A stretch of 22,124 bases of DNA from Intoshia linei (Eukaryota; Orthonectida; Rhopaluridae). Below, one piece after another: positions 1 through 9,600 of the stretch; position 1 is the first letter of the stretch; every line of letters starts with the position of its first letter. The stretch covers positions 1 to 22,124 of the forward strand of contig LWCA01000605.1 of the NCBI GenBank assembly GCA_001642005.1. Direction: 5' to 3'. Made by a program: the position numbers and the translations under genes. The notes beneath the pieces were generated by a model. It worked only from the letters and a program-made list of their open reading frames with translations, was not told the origin of the DNA and ran no database searches.

Positions 1-487
1 TTAATAAAATATTTCGGAAAAAAAATATATGAATATTAAAATGCTTTTTTGACCATGAAATCGTTTTATTCGGATTGAAATTTTTTATGTGTGTTAACAG
101 GATACAACTGTACCACCTGTAAATTTTTTAAAATTCTAGGGCTGTTTTCAAAAAAAAAAGAAAGGGAATTTGGGGTTTTGGACATGAAGGTATAATTTTT
201 TTAAATTTAAATTTATGATAATGTTTATGATTTTAAAATCCGCATCAGTGTATACATTTTTTTAATTTCTCCAACTCGTTTGATTTTTAAAAATAGGGAC
301 AACTGGAGTTTTTGACCTGTAAGATGTGAAATTAGGAGATTGAAATATATCTTAATATACGTCCCGAAAAAAACTGTAATTGAAATGTGGTCTTTAAAAA
401 ATTTTAAAACGGGTAATTATTCAAATAAAGTATAACAGACAGACACACACAAACAAAAATAGCATAGCGTTTTATATAAGTTAGGAT
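1..487 (+). repeat. R1 dispersed repeat, copy 1 (cut by window edge)
   Basis: This is a copy of a repeat family seen about eleven times in the window. Landmarks in order are a gctttttTGACCATGAA-like block, a GTGTGTTAACAGGATACAA block, a module starting near 'ctagggctgtttt' (138), a second module with 'ccaactcgtttga' (271), 'cccgaaaaaaactgtaattg' (363), the A/C-rich 'acagacacacacaaacaaaa' (438) and the terminal 'tatataagttaggat' (473-487). No reading frame is conserved among the copies. The left part lies outside the window. Confidence 0.85.
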
Positions 488-640
488 CAGTGTTTCCCAA
501 CCTTTTTTACTACATTACCCATATTAAAGTACAATTATACTTAGTTTGATATTACCCACAATATTTTTTAACTGCATATTGGAAGGTCAGGTTATAATAA
601 GAACAAGCCACATAAATTTTTTAAAAAACTAATTTTATAA
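488..640 (+). mobile_element. Solo end of a hAT-like DNA transposon
   Basis: The sequence begins 'cagtgtttcccaacctttt', which looks like the terminal inverted repeat of many animal hAT elements (CAGTGgTTCCCAAaCTTTTT type). It starts exactly where R1 copy 1 ends, with gttaggat immediately to its left. No matching inverted end and no 8-bp target duplication were found in the window, so it is a truncated or decayed copy. The right limit is approximate. The call rests on TIR appearance only. Confidence 0.45.
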
Positions 641-861
641 AATAATAAAATAAAGTCATTTATTTGTTTTATAAGGCTGATTTTATTAAAAAAAAAAGGG
701 GAAATTTTTTTTTATTTTTTTCCATGTCAAAATATTTGATACAAAATTCCACTTTTACCTATTTTTAAAACTTGACAAATTACTACTTTTTAAAGTAGAA
801 TATTTTTGATCTTTTATAAAATAGTTTATGCAATTTTATAAATCTTGCGTTATTATTTTTC

Positions 862-919
862 ATGGATTTTTCTTTTTAGGGTTGGTAAAACTGGATTTTT
901 CTTTTTAAAGTTTCGCATT
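862..919 (-). repeat. 29-bp minisatellite unit, two copies (inverted relative to 15684-15856)
   Basis: Two adjacent 29-bp units (862-890 and 891-919) read, on the minus strand, TTTTACCAACCCTAAAAAG followed by an AAAAATCCA tail. This is nearly identical to the six-unit array at 15684-15856 on the plus strand. Flanking sequence is also shared (the ACCATTTTTACT block near 923-934 on the minus strand and near 15644-15655), so both probably derive from one dispersed element. Confidence 0.65.
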
Positions 920-1667
920 TGAGTAAAAATGGTTCAATTTTTAAAATTTAGTAAAAAATTTCTGAGAAATTACGTAAATCAGGAATTAAATTGTATATTT
1001 GATGAATTTACAAATTTGACGGCCTCTGATATTTGAATTTCAGAACACGAATTTCACAGAAAATCATAACATTAAGTTAACTTAACTGTTAAGGCTTAAC
1101 ATAATTTGCATTTTTGTATACATGATGTATTAGAAATGACTTGCTAGACTCAAGTTTGATAAAACATATTTGTCCGGGCTGTGAAGTTGTTTGAAAATGA
1201 AATCACCATGGATAGTAATTAGGTACATACTGAATAATTATTACTGATTCGTACCCTCACATGGATAAAAATTAACGCTTTTGGAGTAACCATTAGACTC
1301 TGACTCGCCGTAAATTCAAAATCACTAAAAAAGATTACTTAAGAAAACTATACCAAAACCGAAACTAAAAACTACAAACACATCATTACCGTACCAACAA
1401 AATTTAAAATGGTTTATATATTATCATTGCGATAAAATGAAACACCACTGTACATTATCATTACCAAATCACCGTGCAAAACAATTTGTTACACAATAAC
1501 AATAAAACAACAGGTCTTGTTGAACACTTGAATGCAGCTACAAATTGTACAATACAAAATTTACCATTATGTTTATGATTTCATCATGGAATTTCCATGT
1601 TTATATACAAGTAAAGTTTAATTTAAATTCATTTAAATATTTTTTAACGCATAACAAAAGAAAAAAT
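920..1667. other. Unassigned DNA upstream of HSBP1
   Basis: No coding exon, RNA gene or recognisable element was found here. The only structure noted is a perfect 14-bp palindrome, ttaagttaacttaa, at 1072-1085. The stretch just before 1668 must hold the promoter and 5' leader of the HSBP1 gene, but no convincing TATA box or heat shock element could be picked out against the A+T-rich background. Confidence 0.4.
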
Positions 1668-2459
1668 ATGACTGACCAAGAAAATAATATGCCAAATAAT
1701 GATGAAAATGATACGCCAATTAAAGATGTAAATGAGTTACTCAAAGCGGAATGTTTAGAAAATGACGAAAATATTCAAAAATTGACTGAAACTGTAATAT
1801 ATAAAATTGTAAATTTAATGTTATAATGATTTTAGGTTCAAAATTCGGTTGACAAGATACAAGGAAAATTTGATGAAACTTTCAATCGAATTATGGAAAA
1901 AAATATCCTTTTAATCATTTTATTATTTTTTAAGGTTGTGAGTATATTTATTTAGTTTTTATTTACAAAACTGCATAAAACTGTAATAGAAATTATCATT
2001 ATTAATTAATACATTATTTTAATGTTTTAAATTGTGAGTAAATTTCTTTTATGGTTTTTGGCATACTACTGAAATGATACTCTACGAAAATGTAGATATT
2101 TCATTTTTCAATATTTATAATTTCAAAAATTACACTCGAATATTAAATATATATAGTATTACACTGTAATGCCCTTTTAAATTCAATTTTAAAATTATCC
2201 AATTTGGAATTGTATCTATTTTTAAGGCTATGAACTATATAATTTAAGAATAAAATTATATGTATTTTAATTTTTAAATCTTCTAGATTTTATTTTTTAG
2301 CAGAAAAATATATTTTTAATTTCCCTTAATTATGCAATGGATATGATGAATCAAAAAATATCCGTCCTTGAAAATGATTTGAACAATATGATTGACACGA
2401 AACCAGATGGCAAGGATGCTTGCAATAATGTCGAAATCGAAAATCATGCACAAAATTAA
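1668..2459 (+). CDS. HSBP1: Heat shock factor binding protein 1 (HSBP1)
   Basis: HSBP1 is a small nuclear coiled-coil protein known to bind the trimerisation domain of HSF1 and damp the heat shock response. The exons are 1668-1793, 1836-1902 and 2338-2459, giving 104 residues. Residues 35-81 align with animal HSBP1 without a gap: the IQKLTETVQ and KIQGKFDETFNRIMEK blocks precede MDMMNQKISVLENDL, with heptad hydrophobics throughout. Intron 1 is a 42-nt GT-AG intron. Intron 2 (1903-2337) has no GT-AG pair that keeps the family alignment but carries U12-type signals. The ATG at 1668 was chosen because homology begins well downstream and the region before it (in-frame from 1545) is hydrophobic and unlike the family. 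The C-terminal 20 or so residues are acidic/polar and unconserved. An alternative GT-AG splice (1935-2300) stays in frame but puts 23 hydrophobic residues into the coiled coil. Confidence 0.92.
1903..2337 (+). other. Putative U12-type AT-AA intron in HSBP1
   Basis: The 5' end reads ATATCCTTTT, a perfect match to the AT-AC class minor-spliceosome donor (ATATCCTT). The 3' end holds TTCCCTTAAT (2321-2330), close to the U12 branch-site consensus TTCCTTAAC, 8-9 nt before the inferred junction after 2337. The terminal dinucleotides would be AT-AA, a known non-canonical variant of this class. Removal gives codon A|TG and restores the HSBP1 coiled coil with no insertion or deletion. Because an A is shared at the junction, the exact cut could be one base to the left at both ends without changing the product. 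Confidence 0.7.
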
Positions 2460-3021
2460 TTGTATGTGTTGAATATACTTTGTAGTTATTTTTTTGTGTA
2501 TTTCTTATCTTACCATGCTAGGATCGCGTTTAATCATATTTGATATGTATAAAAATAAGATATTTTGATGACTAGTTATTGACTAATTATAATTCCATAA
2601 ATAATTATAAATATATGGAGCAAAAATTAATTATACAATGTACAAACTTTTTGTATATTTTCCACATTTTAGAAATTTCTCAAAAAACTACACTATTAGG
2701 TTAATAATTACATTAATGTGTTTATTAGTGAATTGATAAAAATTAGAAATCATCAAGAAAGAAGAAAACAATTAATGACAGTAGAACAGCGAAATCAACA
2801 CCACAACAGATATGGATGCTTTATTCGATCTATTAAATCATTAACGAAAGTGCTATTTTGAAATGAATTGATGACGTGGATGAGCAATAGCCGAATTTAC
2901 CTTACTCGACCCCATCAAATAAAAAATAGTTTTTAAGTTTTTTTCAAAAATAACCTGACTTTGACTGTTTAAATTTGATACAAGAATGTCGTCGAAGCCA
3001 CCGGAGAGGAGTCGTCGATTA
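2460..3021. other. HSBP1 3' flank, otherwise unassigned
   Basis: This stretch holds the HSBP1 3' untranslated region; no clear AATAAA lies near the stop codon. A short open stretch at 2742-2861 (39 codons, basic, includes QERRKQLMTVEQRN) follows a possible AG at 2745-2746 but has no partner exon and matches no family I recognise. It may be debris of a mobile element. Confidence 0.3.
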
Positions 3022-3835
3022 ATCCTTAGTTATATAATATGCTTTGTTTGTCTGTGTGTGTCATTGTTTATTTCAATAACTACGAGTTTTAGAATTTTAT
3101 AAAGTCCACATTTCAATTACAGTTTTTTCCGGGGATGTCAGCAAAATAAATTTTAACCTCTCAAACTCACATCTTACAGGTCAAAAAGCCCAATTGTCCT
3201 TTTTTTGAAAATCAAACGAGTTCGACAATTTAAAATAATATACACTATGATACGGATTTTAAAATCATAAAATTAAATTAAAAAAATATCTATAGTTATC
3301 ATTATTCATTAGTAATCTCTAATTAATCTATAGGACCAAAACCCCAAATTACCCTTTTTTAATGAATACAGTCTTAGAATTTAAAAAAATTACCGGTGGT
3401 ACAATTGTATCCTGTTAACACACACAAAAAATTTGAATCTGAATAAGTGCTGCTTTCACTGTCAAAAAAGCATTTTAGTATTTATATTTTTTTTTTCGGA
3501 AATATTTTATAAAAACGAACAATGTGAAATAATTAACTTAATTTTAATTTTCCGAAAATTAAAAAAAATGATTATTCTGATAGACCTTATTCCAATTAAT
3601 ATAAATATAAAATTTCAACCCCAGAAATCTACGCATTCCCAGTGAAAAATAATTTTTAATATATTATCATCCAATATTTTTCAAATATTTCGATAAAATA
3701 AAAATTGAAAATGTAAATATTGATGCTACAATTTTAAAAAAATGTGCATTAAACATCTACACATTTCCAATAAAGAAATATGGGTGAAAATCTATATAAT
3801 TCATTCCTTCGGAATATTTTTGTAATTTTGTATTT
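3022..3835 (-). repeat. R1 dispersed repeat, copy 2 (near full length)
   Basis: On the minus strand this copy runs from a 5' block at 3694-3835 (GGAAATGTGTAGAT and AATGCACATTTTTTTAA), through GGGAATGCGTAGATTT (about 3630-3645), GTGTTAACAGGATACAATTG, the two internal modules and ATCCTAACTTATATAA-type terminal sequence at 3022. It is the longest copy here and defines the 5' region. It faces away from copy 3, the two 5' ends nearly abutting at about 3840. Confidence 0.8.
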
Positions 3836-3844
3836 ATAACAAAC

Positions 3845-4511
3845 GGGAATAAGCTGTATCAGAAAATCTTCATTTTTTTAAATTGTACGACCGTTAATTA
3901 TTTCATATTTTTTGTTTTACTTAGTTAATAAATAAATATGATTTTGTTAATAAAATAGTTTCGAATAAAAAAATGAATATTAGTGCTTTTTTGGCCATAA
4001 AGGCGTCACTTAATCAGATTGAAATTTTTTTTAAATTCTAGGGCTGTTTTTATTTTTAAAAAAAAGGTATTATGGATTTTGATTGTGAAAATTACATTTT
4101 TTGTAGTTACCACTTATGATAATGATTATGAATTTAAAATTTAAAAACCATTCGAGAATTAATATTGTATAAAATTATAAGACTTCTTAATTTTGACAAA
4201 AAAAGGTTTTTTGGGTTTTTGGTTGTGAAGATATAAGATTTAAAAATTGAAAATTATCATAATGAATTTAAAATTTTATATTAGAATGTGTATTTTTTGT
4301 TATAATTCTAGGACTGGTTTGAATTTAAAAATAAATAATAATTGGATTTTTTATCCTTAAAGAACTCAATTTCTGAAATTGAAATTTGCGATAAAACATT
4401 CTGGAAAAACTATTATAAATATATGGAATATTAGAATTTGTAAAGCTCGACTTCCCTTACTTTCTTAAATTAACGGACATACATTTTTAACCATTTTACT
4501 TTATATAATCT
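3845..4511 (+). repeat. R1 dispersed repeat, copy 3 (variant subfamily)
   Basis: It opens with 'gggaataagctgtatcag' and 'accgttaattatttcat', followed by 'gcttttttggccataaa'. It carries three internal modules (about 4032, 4170 and 4306), the last reading 'attctaggactggtttgaa' and then 'ctcaatttctgaaattgaaa'. Its 3' end is 'ccattttactttatataatc' instead of the A/C-rich tail of copies 1, 2 and 10. The same arrangement recurs in copy 8 (12740-13458), which indicates two subfamilies. Confidence 0.75.
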
Positions 4512-5190
4512 AGTTGCTGTTATATTGTAATCTTTTAACTTTTGATGACTACAGTAAAACCTATGTTATACGCGGTTAATTAATCAGCGGCTACGGGATA
4601 ATTACACACATCTTGACACTATTGGTAATTTTCTATTTTAAATCTTTATTTAAAATAATAAAAATTTCAAAATATCTCGCAAAATAACACCCTGATAGAT
4701 TATTCCATGGAACTTTTGAGCTTTTGAAAAAAAGTTAATGAAATGGGACTTCATGTTTTTAATAACTAGCATAGAAAGGTTACAGTAACGGTACTACTGA
4801 CTGAATAAGTTCAATTAATATTATTCTTCTATTTACCCTTACCATCTCAAAATAAAAAAGGATTACAATTAAAGTTGTAGCAGAGTTAAATTTATAAAAT
4901 CCGAATACAAATATAAAACATTCTAATATTGATATTGTTTATAATATAATTCACAATTAGATACATTCAATTGTAATAAAATTGAACTAATTGAAAATGA
5001 TGAATACATATTTATGAATGAACCAAAAAAAATAAAACTGAATATTAGACTAGACAAAATTAACTTGGGCGTTGTGGTATAATAAATATAAAAGATTCAA
5101 AAATGGCAGATGTGAAAATGATGTCGAATACAAACAAAATGAGTAAATATTGCATCGATTTATAAAGGGCATATAAAAGTCAAGTTGTAT
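4512..5190. other. Unassigned DNA with a possible pogo-like end
   Basis: At 4551-4575 'acagtaaaacctatgttata' followed by cgcgg resembles the CAGTxxAACCT start of Tigger/pogo-type inverted repeats, but no matching partner end was found. A 20-codon reading frame at 5103-5165 (begins MADVKMMSNT) has no family resemblance and no splice partner. Nothing else is recognisable. Confidence 0.25.
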
Positions 5191-5194
5191 AGTA

Positions 5195-5200
5195 TTTATT
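5195..5200 (-). promoter_or_regulatory. Polyadenylation signal AATAAA of the beta-thymosin gene
   Basis: AATAAA on the minus strand, 32 nt beyond the stop codon at 5232. Position and spacing fit a compact 3' untranslated region. Confidence 0.6.
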
Positions 5201-5231
5201 TTTAGTGATATATTCAACATAATTAGGCATC

Positions 5232-5529
5232 TTAAGATTTTTCTTGTTTAATGTCTACGAATAAAAATAAATGAAAAAAATATAAATTACCATCTTTTGA
5301 TGGAAGAAAATTCTTGACAACAGTTTCACATTTCCCTAGTTTATGCTTGTCAAATTTGCCAATATCCTTCATTGCCACTTCATGTGTCATTTGCACTAGA
5401 TATGGATAAATGGTGGAACTATATAAAATTACATTTAGGCTGTGGTTCAGCAACATTGACGTGGTGCAATTTTTTCGAATCAAACGTATTCACTTCTTTA
5501 ATAATAGGTGATTTTGGTGTTTCACTCAT
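5232..5529 (-). CDS. Beta-thymosin with two actin-binding repeats
   Basis: Beta-thymosins bind monomeric actin in the cytoplasm. The exons are 5433-5529, 5291-5395 and 5232-5254, giving 74 residues. Repeat 1 (about residues 8-33) has an EVNTFDSKKLHHVN core. Repeat 2 (about 38-74) has KDIGKFDKHKLGKCET followed by KNFLPSKDDIKQEKS, matching the family pattern of an amphipathic helix, an LKKTET-like linker, then NPLPSKExIEQEK. In repeat 2 the linker is LGKCET and in repeat 1 it is LHHVNV, so repeat 1 is the more diverged. Single-repeat forms are typical of vertebrates and multi-repeat forms of many invertebrates, so two repeats suits an invertebrate. Introns are 37 and 36 nt, both GT-AG, phases 1 and 1. 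Start chosen as the first ATG in the frame before repeat 1. It lies alone between R1 copies and a hAT-like MITE. Confidence 0.93.
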
Positions 5530-5899
5530 TTTATATGCAATAACAAAAATTTATATAAGAAAATAAAATACTATCAATATTTGCACTATTTTAATGTAAT
5601 CTAGTACTACTGCAGATGATACAATAAACACTAAACTGCAAAACTAAGTGTTACATAACATGATTGCTATCACACGAAAATTATATTATTTGTTTTTCAC
5701 AACCGTCATATAAAGATCTGTGTCGATATGATTTACTTGAAATTATAAACTTGACTAATTTTAGGTAAAATCAATCAAGTATATCTAGTATACTAGAACA
5801 ATATAATTAAAGCAGATTATATAAATTAATTTTAAAAATAAAAATTTTTAACAATTTAAATTGAAATGTTTTATAATTTTATGCTTTGTAATTAATGCT
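5530..5899. other. Beta-thymosin 5' flank
   Basis: This must hold the promoter and leader of the minus-strand beta-thymosin gene. No exon, repeat or specific site could be recognised in this A+T-rich stretch. Confidence 0.3.
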
Positions 5900-6427
5900 C
5901 AGAGCCGTCTTAAGCCACTTCGTGGCTCTGGACTAAACAAAGGGCCGGAGACCCATTAAAGTTTTGAGCGAAGCGATAAAAAAAATTTAGGGCACCTTTT
6001 TATAAGACAGGGCATACTGTTGGTTGGAGACTTAGTCTTATTTCATTGAGTATTAATAAAAGCATTACAAGATGTTATGTAGATTTCTAGTAACTTTTAT
6101 TTCATATACAAAAACTTAATTCATAACCAAAGTTTACTTATTATGTCAATATCATATGATGAACATTGTAGAATATATTTTAAATTGAATAATTACCAGA
6201 ACTCTGATTGTGTAAACTATTTTCTTTCTAGCTATTTGACACTCTTCACATTTCTTCACTAATCACACTTCAAAACTGTTTCTTAAGATATAAATGTGAA
6301 GTCTTTTAATAAATTAGATGCCTCTTTTCAAGATATAAATGTAAAATACTTTTATTAATTTGGGGGCCTTTTTTAATGAGTGACCCTGGGCTACAGCCCA
6401 TATTGCCCATGCCTTAAAACAGCTCTG
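5900..6427. mobile_element. Non-autonomous hAT-like element (MITE), 528 bp
   Basis: The left end is cagagccgtcttaag (5900-5914). The reverse complement of the right end (6413-6427) is cagagctgttttaag, so 13 of 15 terminal bases form an inverted repeat of the hAT CAGAG type. The interior has 'ccacttcgtggctctgg' and 'gggctacagcccatattgcc' but no reading frame. The 8-bp flanks (ttaatgct on the left, tgtctact on the right) do not match, so the insertion is old or the limits are slightly off. It lies downstream of PLRG1 and upstream of beta-thymosin. Confidence 0.65.
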
Positions 6428-6671
6428 TGTCTACTGAATGAAATGTTCCCATGCTATGCTTTTGAATTGTCTTTTTATTCTGTCGCAAATTCTTCAAACT
6501 ATTTAATCCTTATTGTGGAATCCATTTCTGAAACAAATTTGTTAATATTATGAATGTGATTGATATGAGGATATACAATTATAAAAAATCATAATAATAA
6601 ACCATTATATATAATCATTTTTACAAACAATAAAACAAAGGTTAGAAAAATTTATAAACAAATGTACAAAA

Positions 6672-9600
6672 TTAGTATACTTTGGATCGTAATATTTCAG
6701 GCTTCCACAAAATCGGATCTGTTTCTTGAGTCTAAATTAAATCATAAAATTTGATTAAAAATAAATTTACAGCTTCTTCATCAGGTTTATACATCTTAAT
6801 TGTTTTGTCAGCATCACAGGTAATGAGTCTTTCTCCACTTTTATCAAATGTCATGGCAAATATTCCTGTTTCAGAGTCAATGGAACCTGGTTGAGCAGTT
6901 GATTGATATCGTTGAAAATTATAACCACTTTTCCAATCCCACAGGTATAGAGATCCATTGTCACCTTATAAAATATTTTAGTTATTATTTAGAAAAAAAA
7001 AAAAATTTTAAAACATTTACAATCCTAACTTGTATAAAAAGCTACGCGATTTTTGTTTGTCTGTCTTTGTGACTTTATTAAAATAACTACCACTCTTAGA
7101 ATTTTTTAAAGACCACATTTTAATTACAGTTTTTTCCGGGACGTATAATAAGATAAATTTCAACCTCCCAATTTCACATCTTATGGGTCATAAACCCCTT
7201 TTTTCCCTCTTTTTGAAAATCAAACGAGTTGGAGAACTAAAAAAAATATATTAATATATAAAGGAATAAGACCACATTCCGTATTTTGTAAAAGAATCTT
7301 TTATAAACAGTGTAACATACAGAAAACCAAAAATAAATTTGATTATAACAATTATACAATATATACTTCAATAATATTGAAAATAGCATTAAATAAAACC
7401 TAAACATTTTTTGCAATAAAAATTACCTGCACTAGAGCAAAGGTAGCACCTTTTGCATCTCGTTGGCCACTTTTTTATGCCAAAAAATTTCACGGGCCCC
7501 GTTTTTTATAATTTAAACATGATACATTTCATTTTTGACTCAAGTAAAACGGTTCTAATATATTCAACAAAACATAATCCAGGGCGATCTGAAAATTCAG
7601 TATTAAAATAATTATAATGAGCCAATTATAGTAGAAAATGTTTAAAAGGGTGTTTAAAACTTAAAAAATTTATATATCTGCTCAAAGGGCCACCTAAATT
7701 ATTCTGTTGGCCGATCCTCTGCACTACAAATTTGAAACTAAATTTTAATGAGTAAGTTTGATCCGAGGGCGGACCGATTTAAAAATTATTTTGCTAAAAA
7801 TGCATGCCTGTTTGTTACATTTATCTAATTTATTTACGTAATAGGCGTAGTTTTAAAAACATCAATTTCTAATACAAGCTTTCGTGAATGAGATTTTATC
7901 GTGTATTTAATTTTCAGAAATTGAGTTCTTAAGGGTCAAAAACCCCAATTATTTCTATTTTTAAATATTAAACGAGTTGTAGAATTTTATCAAATATAAA
8001 CGTTACAATTATAGTCTATAACTTATAGTTAATACAGATTTTAACAGCATAATTTTTTTCTGGGATTCGCGTTTTTATGAGGATGTAGTAACGTTGCTAT
8101 GCAATTATGACGAGCTAACAAGTAGCTTAGTTGTACTGAATTGGTTGATGGTTGTTAGTAAAATATTAATTTGGTATCTAAAATGTATTTATATCTAAGA
8201 CATATTTTGATTATAAAAGTGCTTTTTGGCATGAAGGCGTCACTTAGTGAAATCAAAAATGTTTGTAGTAATATATGAAGATAACTGTATGAACTGTAAA
8301 TTTTTTTGTAAAGTTCTAGTATAATTTTCATTTTTTAAAAAAAAGGTAATTTGGGGTTTTGGCCCTGAAGATATATTTTTTTTAAATTTAAATTTATGAT
8401 ATTTTTTTAAATTCTAAAACTCGTTTGATTTTCAAAAAAAAAAATAATTTGGGTTTTTGATCGGTAAGATGTGAGTTTCTGAGATTGAAATTTATCTTAC
8501 TTTTATCCCGAAAAAAACTATAATAGATACGTGGAATTGTTAAAATTCTAAGACTCTTATTTATTGAAATAAACGATAGCACAGACACATAAATGGTTAT
8601 ATATAAATAAGGATATGTAAAATTATACCTCCAGAAACAAAAACATTATCTTGATTTATAGCTAACGCGTTTATTATGACATTGTGACCATTCATATTAT
8701 GTATAAAATTTCCTTCCGGGAAAGTCCAAAGTTTTATATTATCAGGAGACGCGGATGCCATCATTTTACTAAAGAAATAATCAATATGAAATATAAATCT
8801 AATAAAAAATAAATTTACTATGTTGGATGTAAAACAATATCTCTAACACTTTTTTTATGGTTTGTCAATGTACACATTGATTTTCCAGAAGAAATATCCC
8901 AAAGTCGAATTGTTGAATCATGACTAGCCGTAATTATCTATATATTAAATAATTAAATAACAAATCGCTACAAACTTGTGGTTCAGTTGATTGACATCTT
9001 ACAGCAGCTATAGTATTAGTGTGTCCAGTTAAGGTATAAATAGGGGCTTTCGTTCTAATGTCCCAAACCTAATATTAAATAAATTAATTTTATACCGATA
9101 AATTAAATTATTTTTTAATTTCAACCATAAAATTACCCTGGCCGTTGCATCTCGAGCACCAGTTACCATAACATCTAAATATGGATGCAAAGCAATGCAA
9201 TAAACACCACTCAAGTGACCATGATAGTGCCTAATAACCTAAATTAAATAGAAAAAACCCAAAAATAGTAATACCTTGTTGCATTCCAAATCCCAACATT
9301 TTACCATTTTGTCTTCTCCGACTGAAAACATGTAAGGGTGCCTTGAACTAATTTCTATACCCCTAACTGCATTTATATGTCCAGTAAGCGAGAGTTTTAA
9401 TTTTCCTGTAGCCATATCCCAAATCTAATATAGATTAAGACATACTTACCATGTTTACCTTTATGAGTCGATCTCCTGCCCCAGTTGCAAACCACTCATT
9501 ACCAGGTTCCACTGCAACAGATCTAACCCACCCCAAGTGACCACTTATAACTCGATACAATTTCCAAGGTGAGTGCCACGTAGGTTTGGGCATTACGGGG

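Noticed and set aside
438-457. A/C-rich acacac tract as a microsatellite
   Set aside because: It recurs at the same place in other R1 copies, so it is part of the repeat and not an independent microsatellite.
1545-1667. Upstream in-frame ATG for HSBP1 at 1545
   Set aside because: The 41 extra residues are hydrophobic and unlike the polar N-terminus of HSBP1; the ATG at 1668 gives a normal-sized protein.
2742-2861. Basic 39-codon open stretch after HSBP1
   Set aside because: It is coding-like in appearance but has no start context, partner exon or family match, so it is kept only as a note.
3433-3645. Plus-strand reading frame of 70 codons
   Set aside because: It lies within R1 copy 2 and is not open in other copies; the product is low-complexity and hydrophobic.
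5103-5165. 20-codon plus-strand frame (MADVKMMSNT...)
   Set aside because: Too short, with no splice partner and no conservation evidence.
6848-7072. Plus-strand reading frame of 74 codons
   Set aside because: It lies antisense to PLRG1 exon 11 and R1 copy 4; the minus-strand reading is clearly the WD40 protein.
8394-8588. Minus-strand reading frame of 64 codons in PLRG1 intron 10
   Set aside because: It is entirely within R1 copy 6 and is not conserved in other R1 copies.
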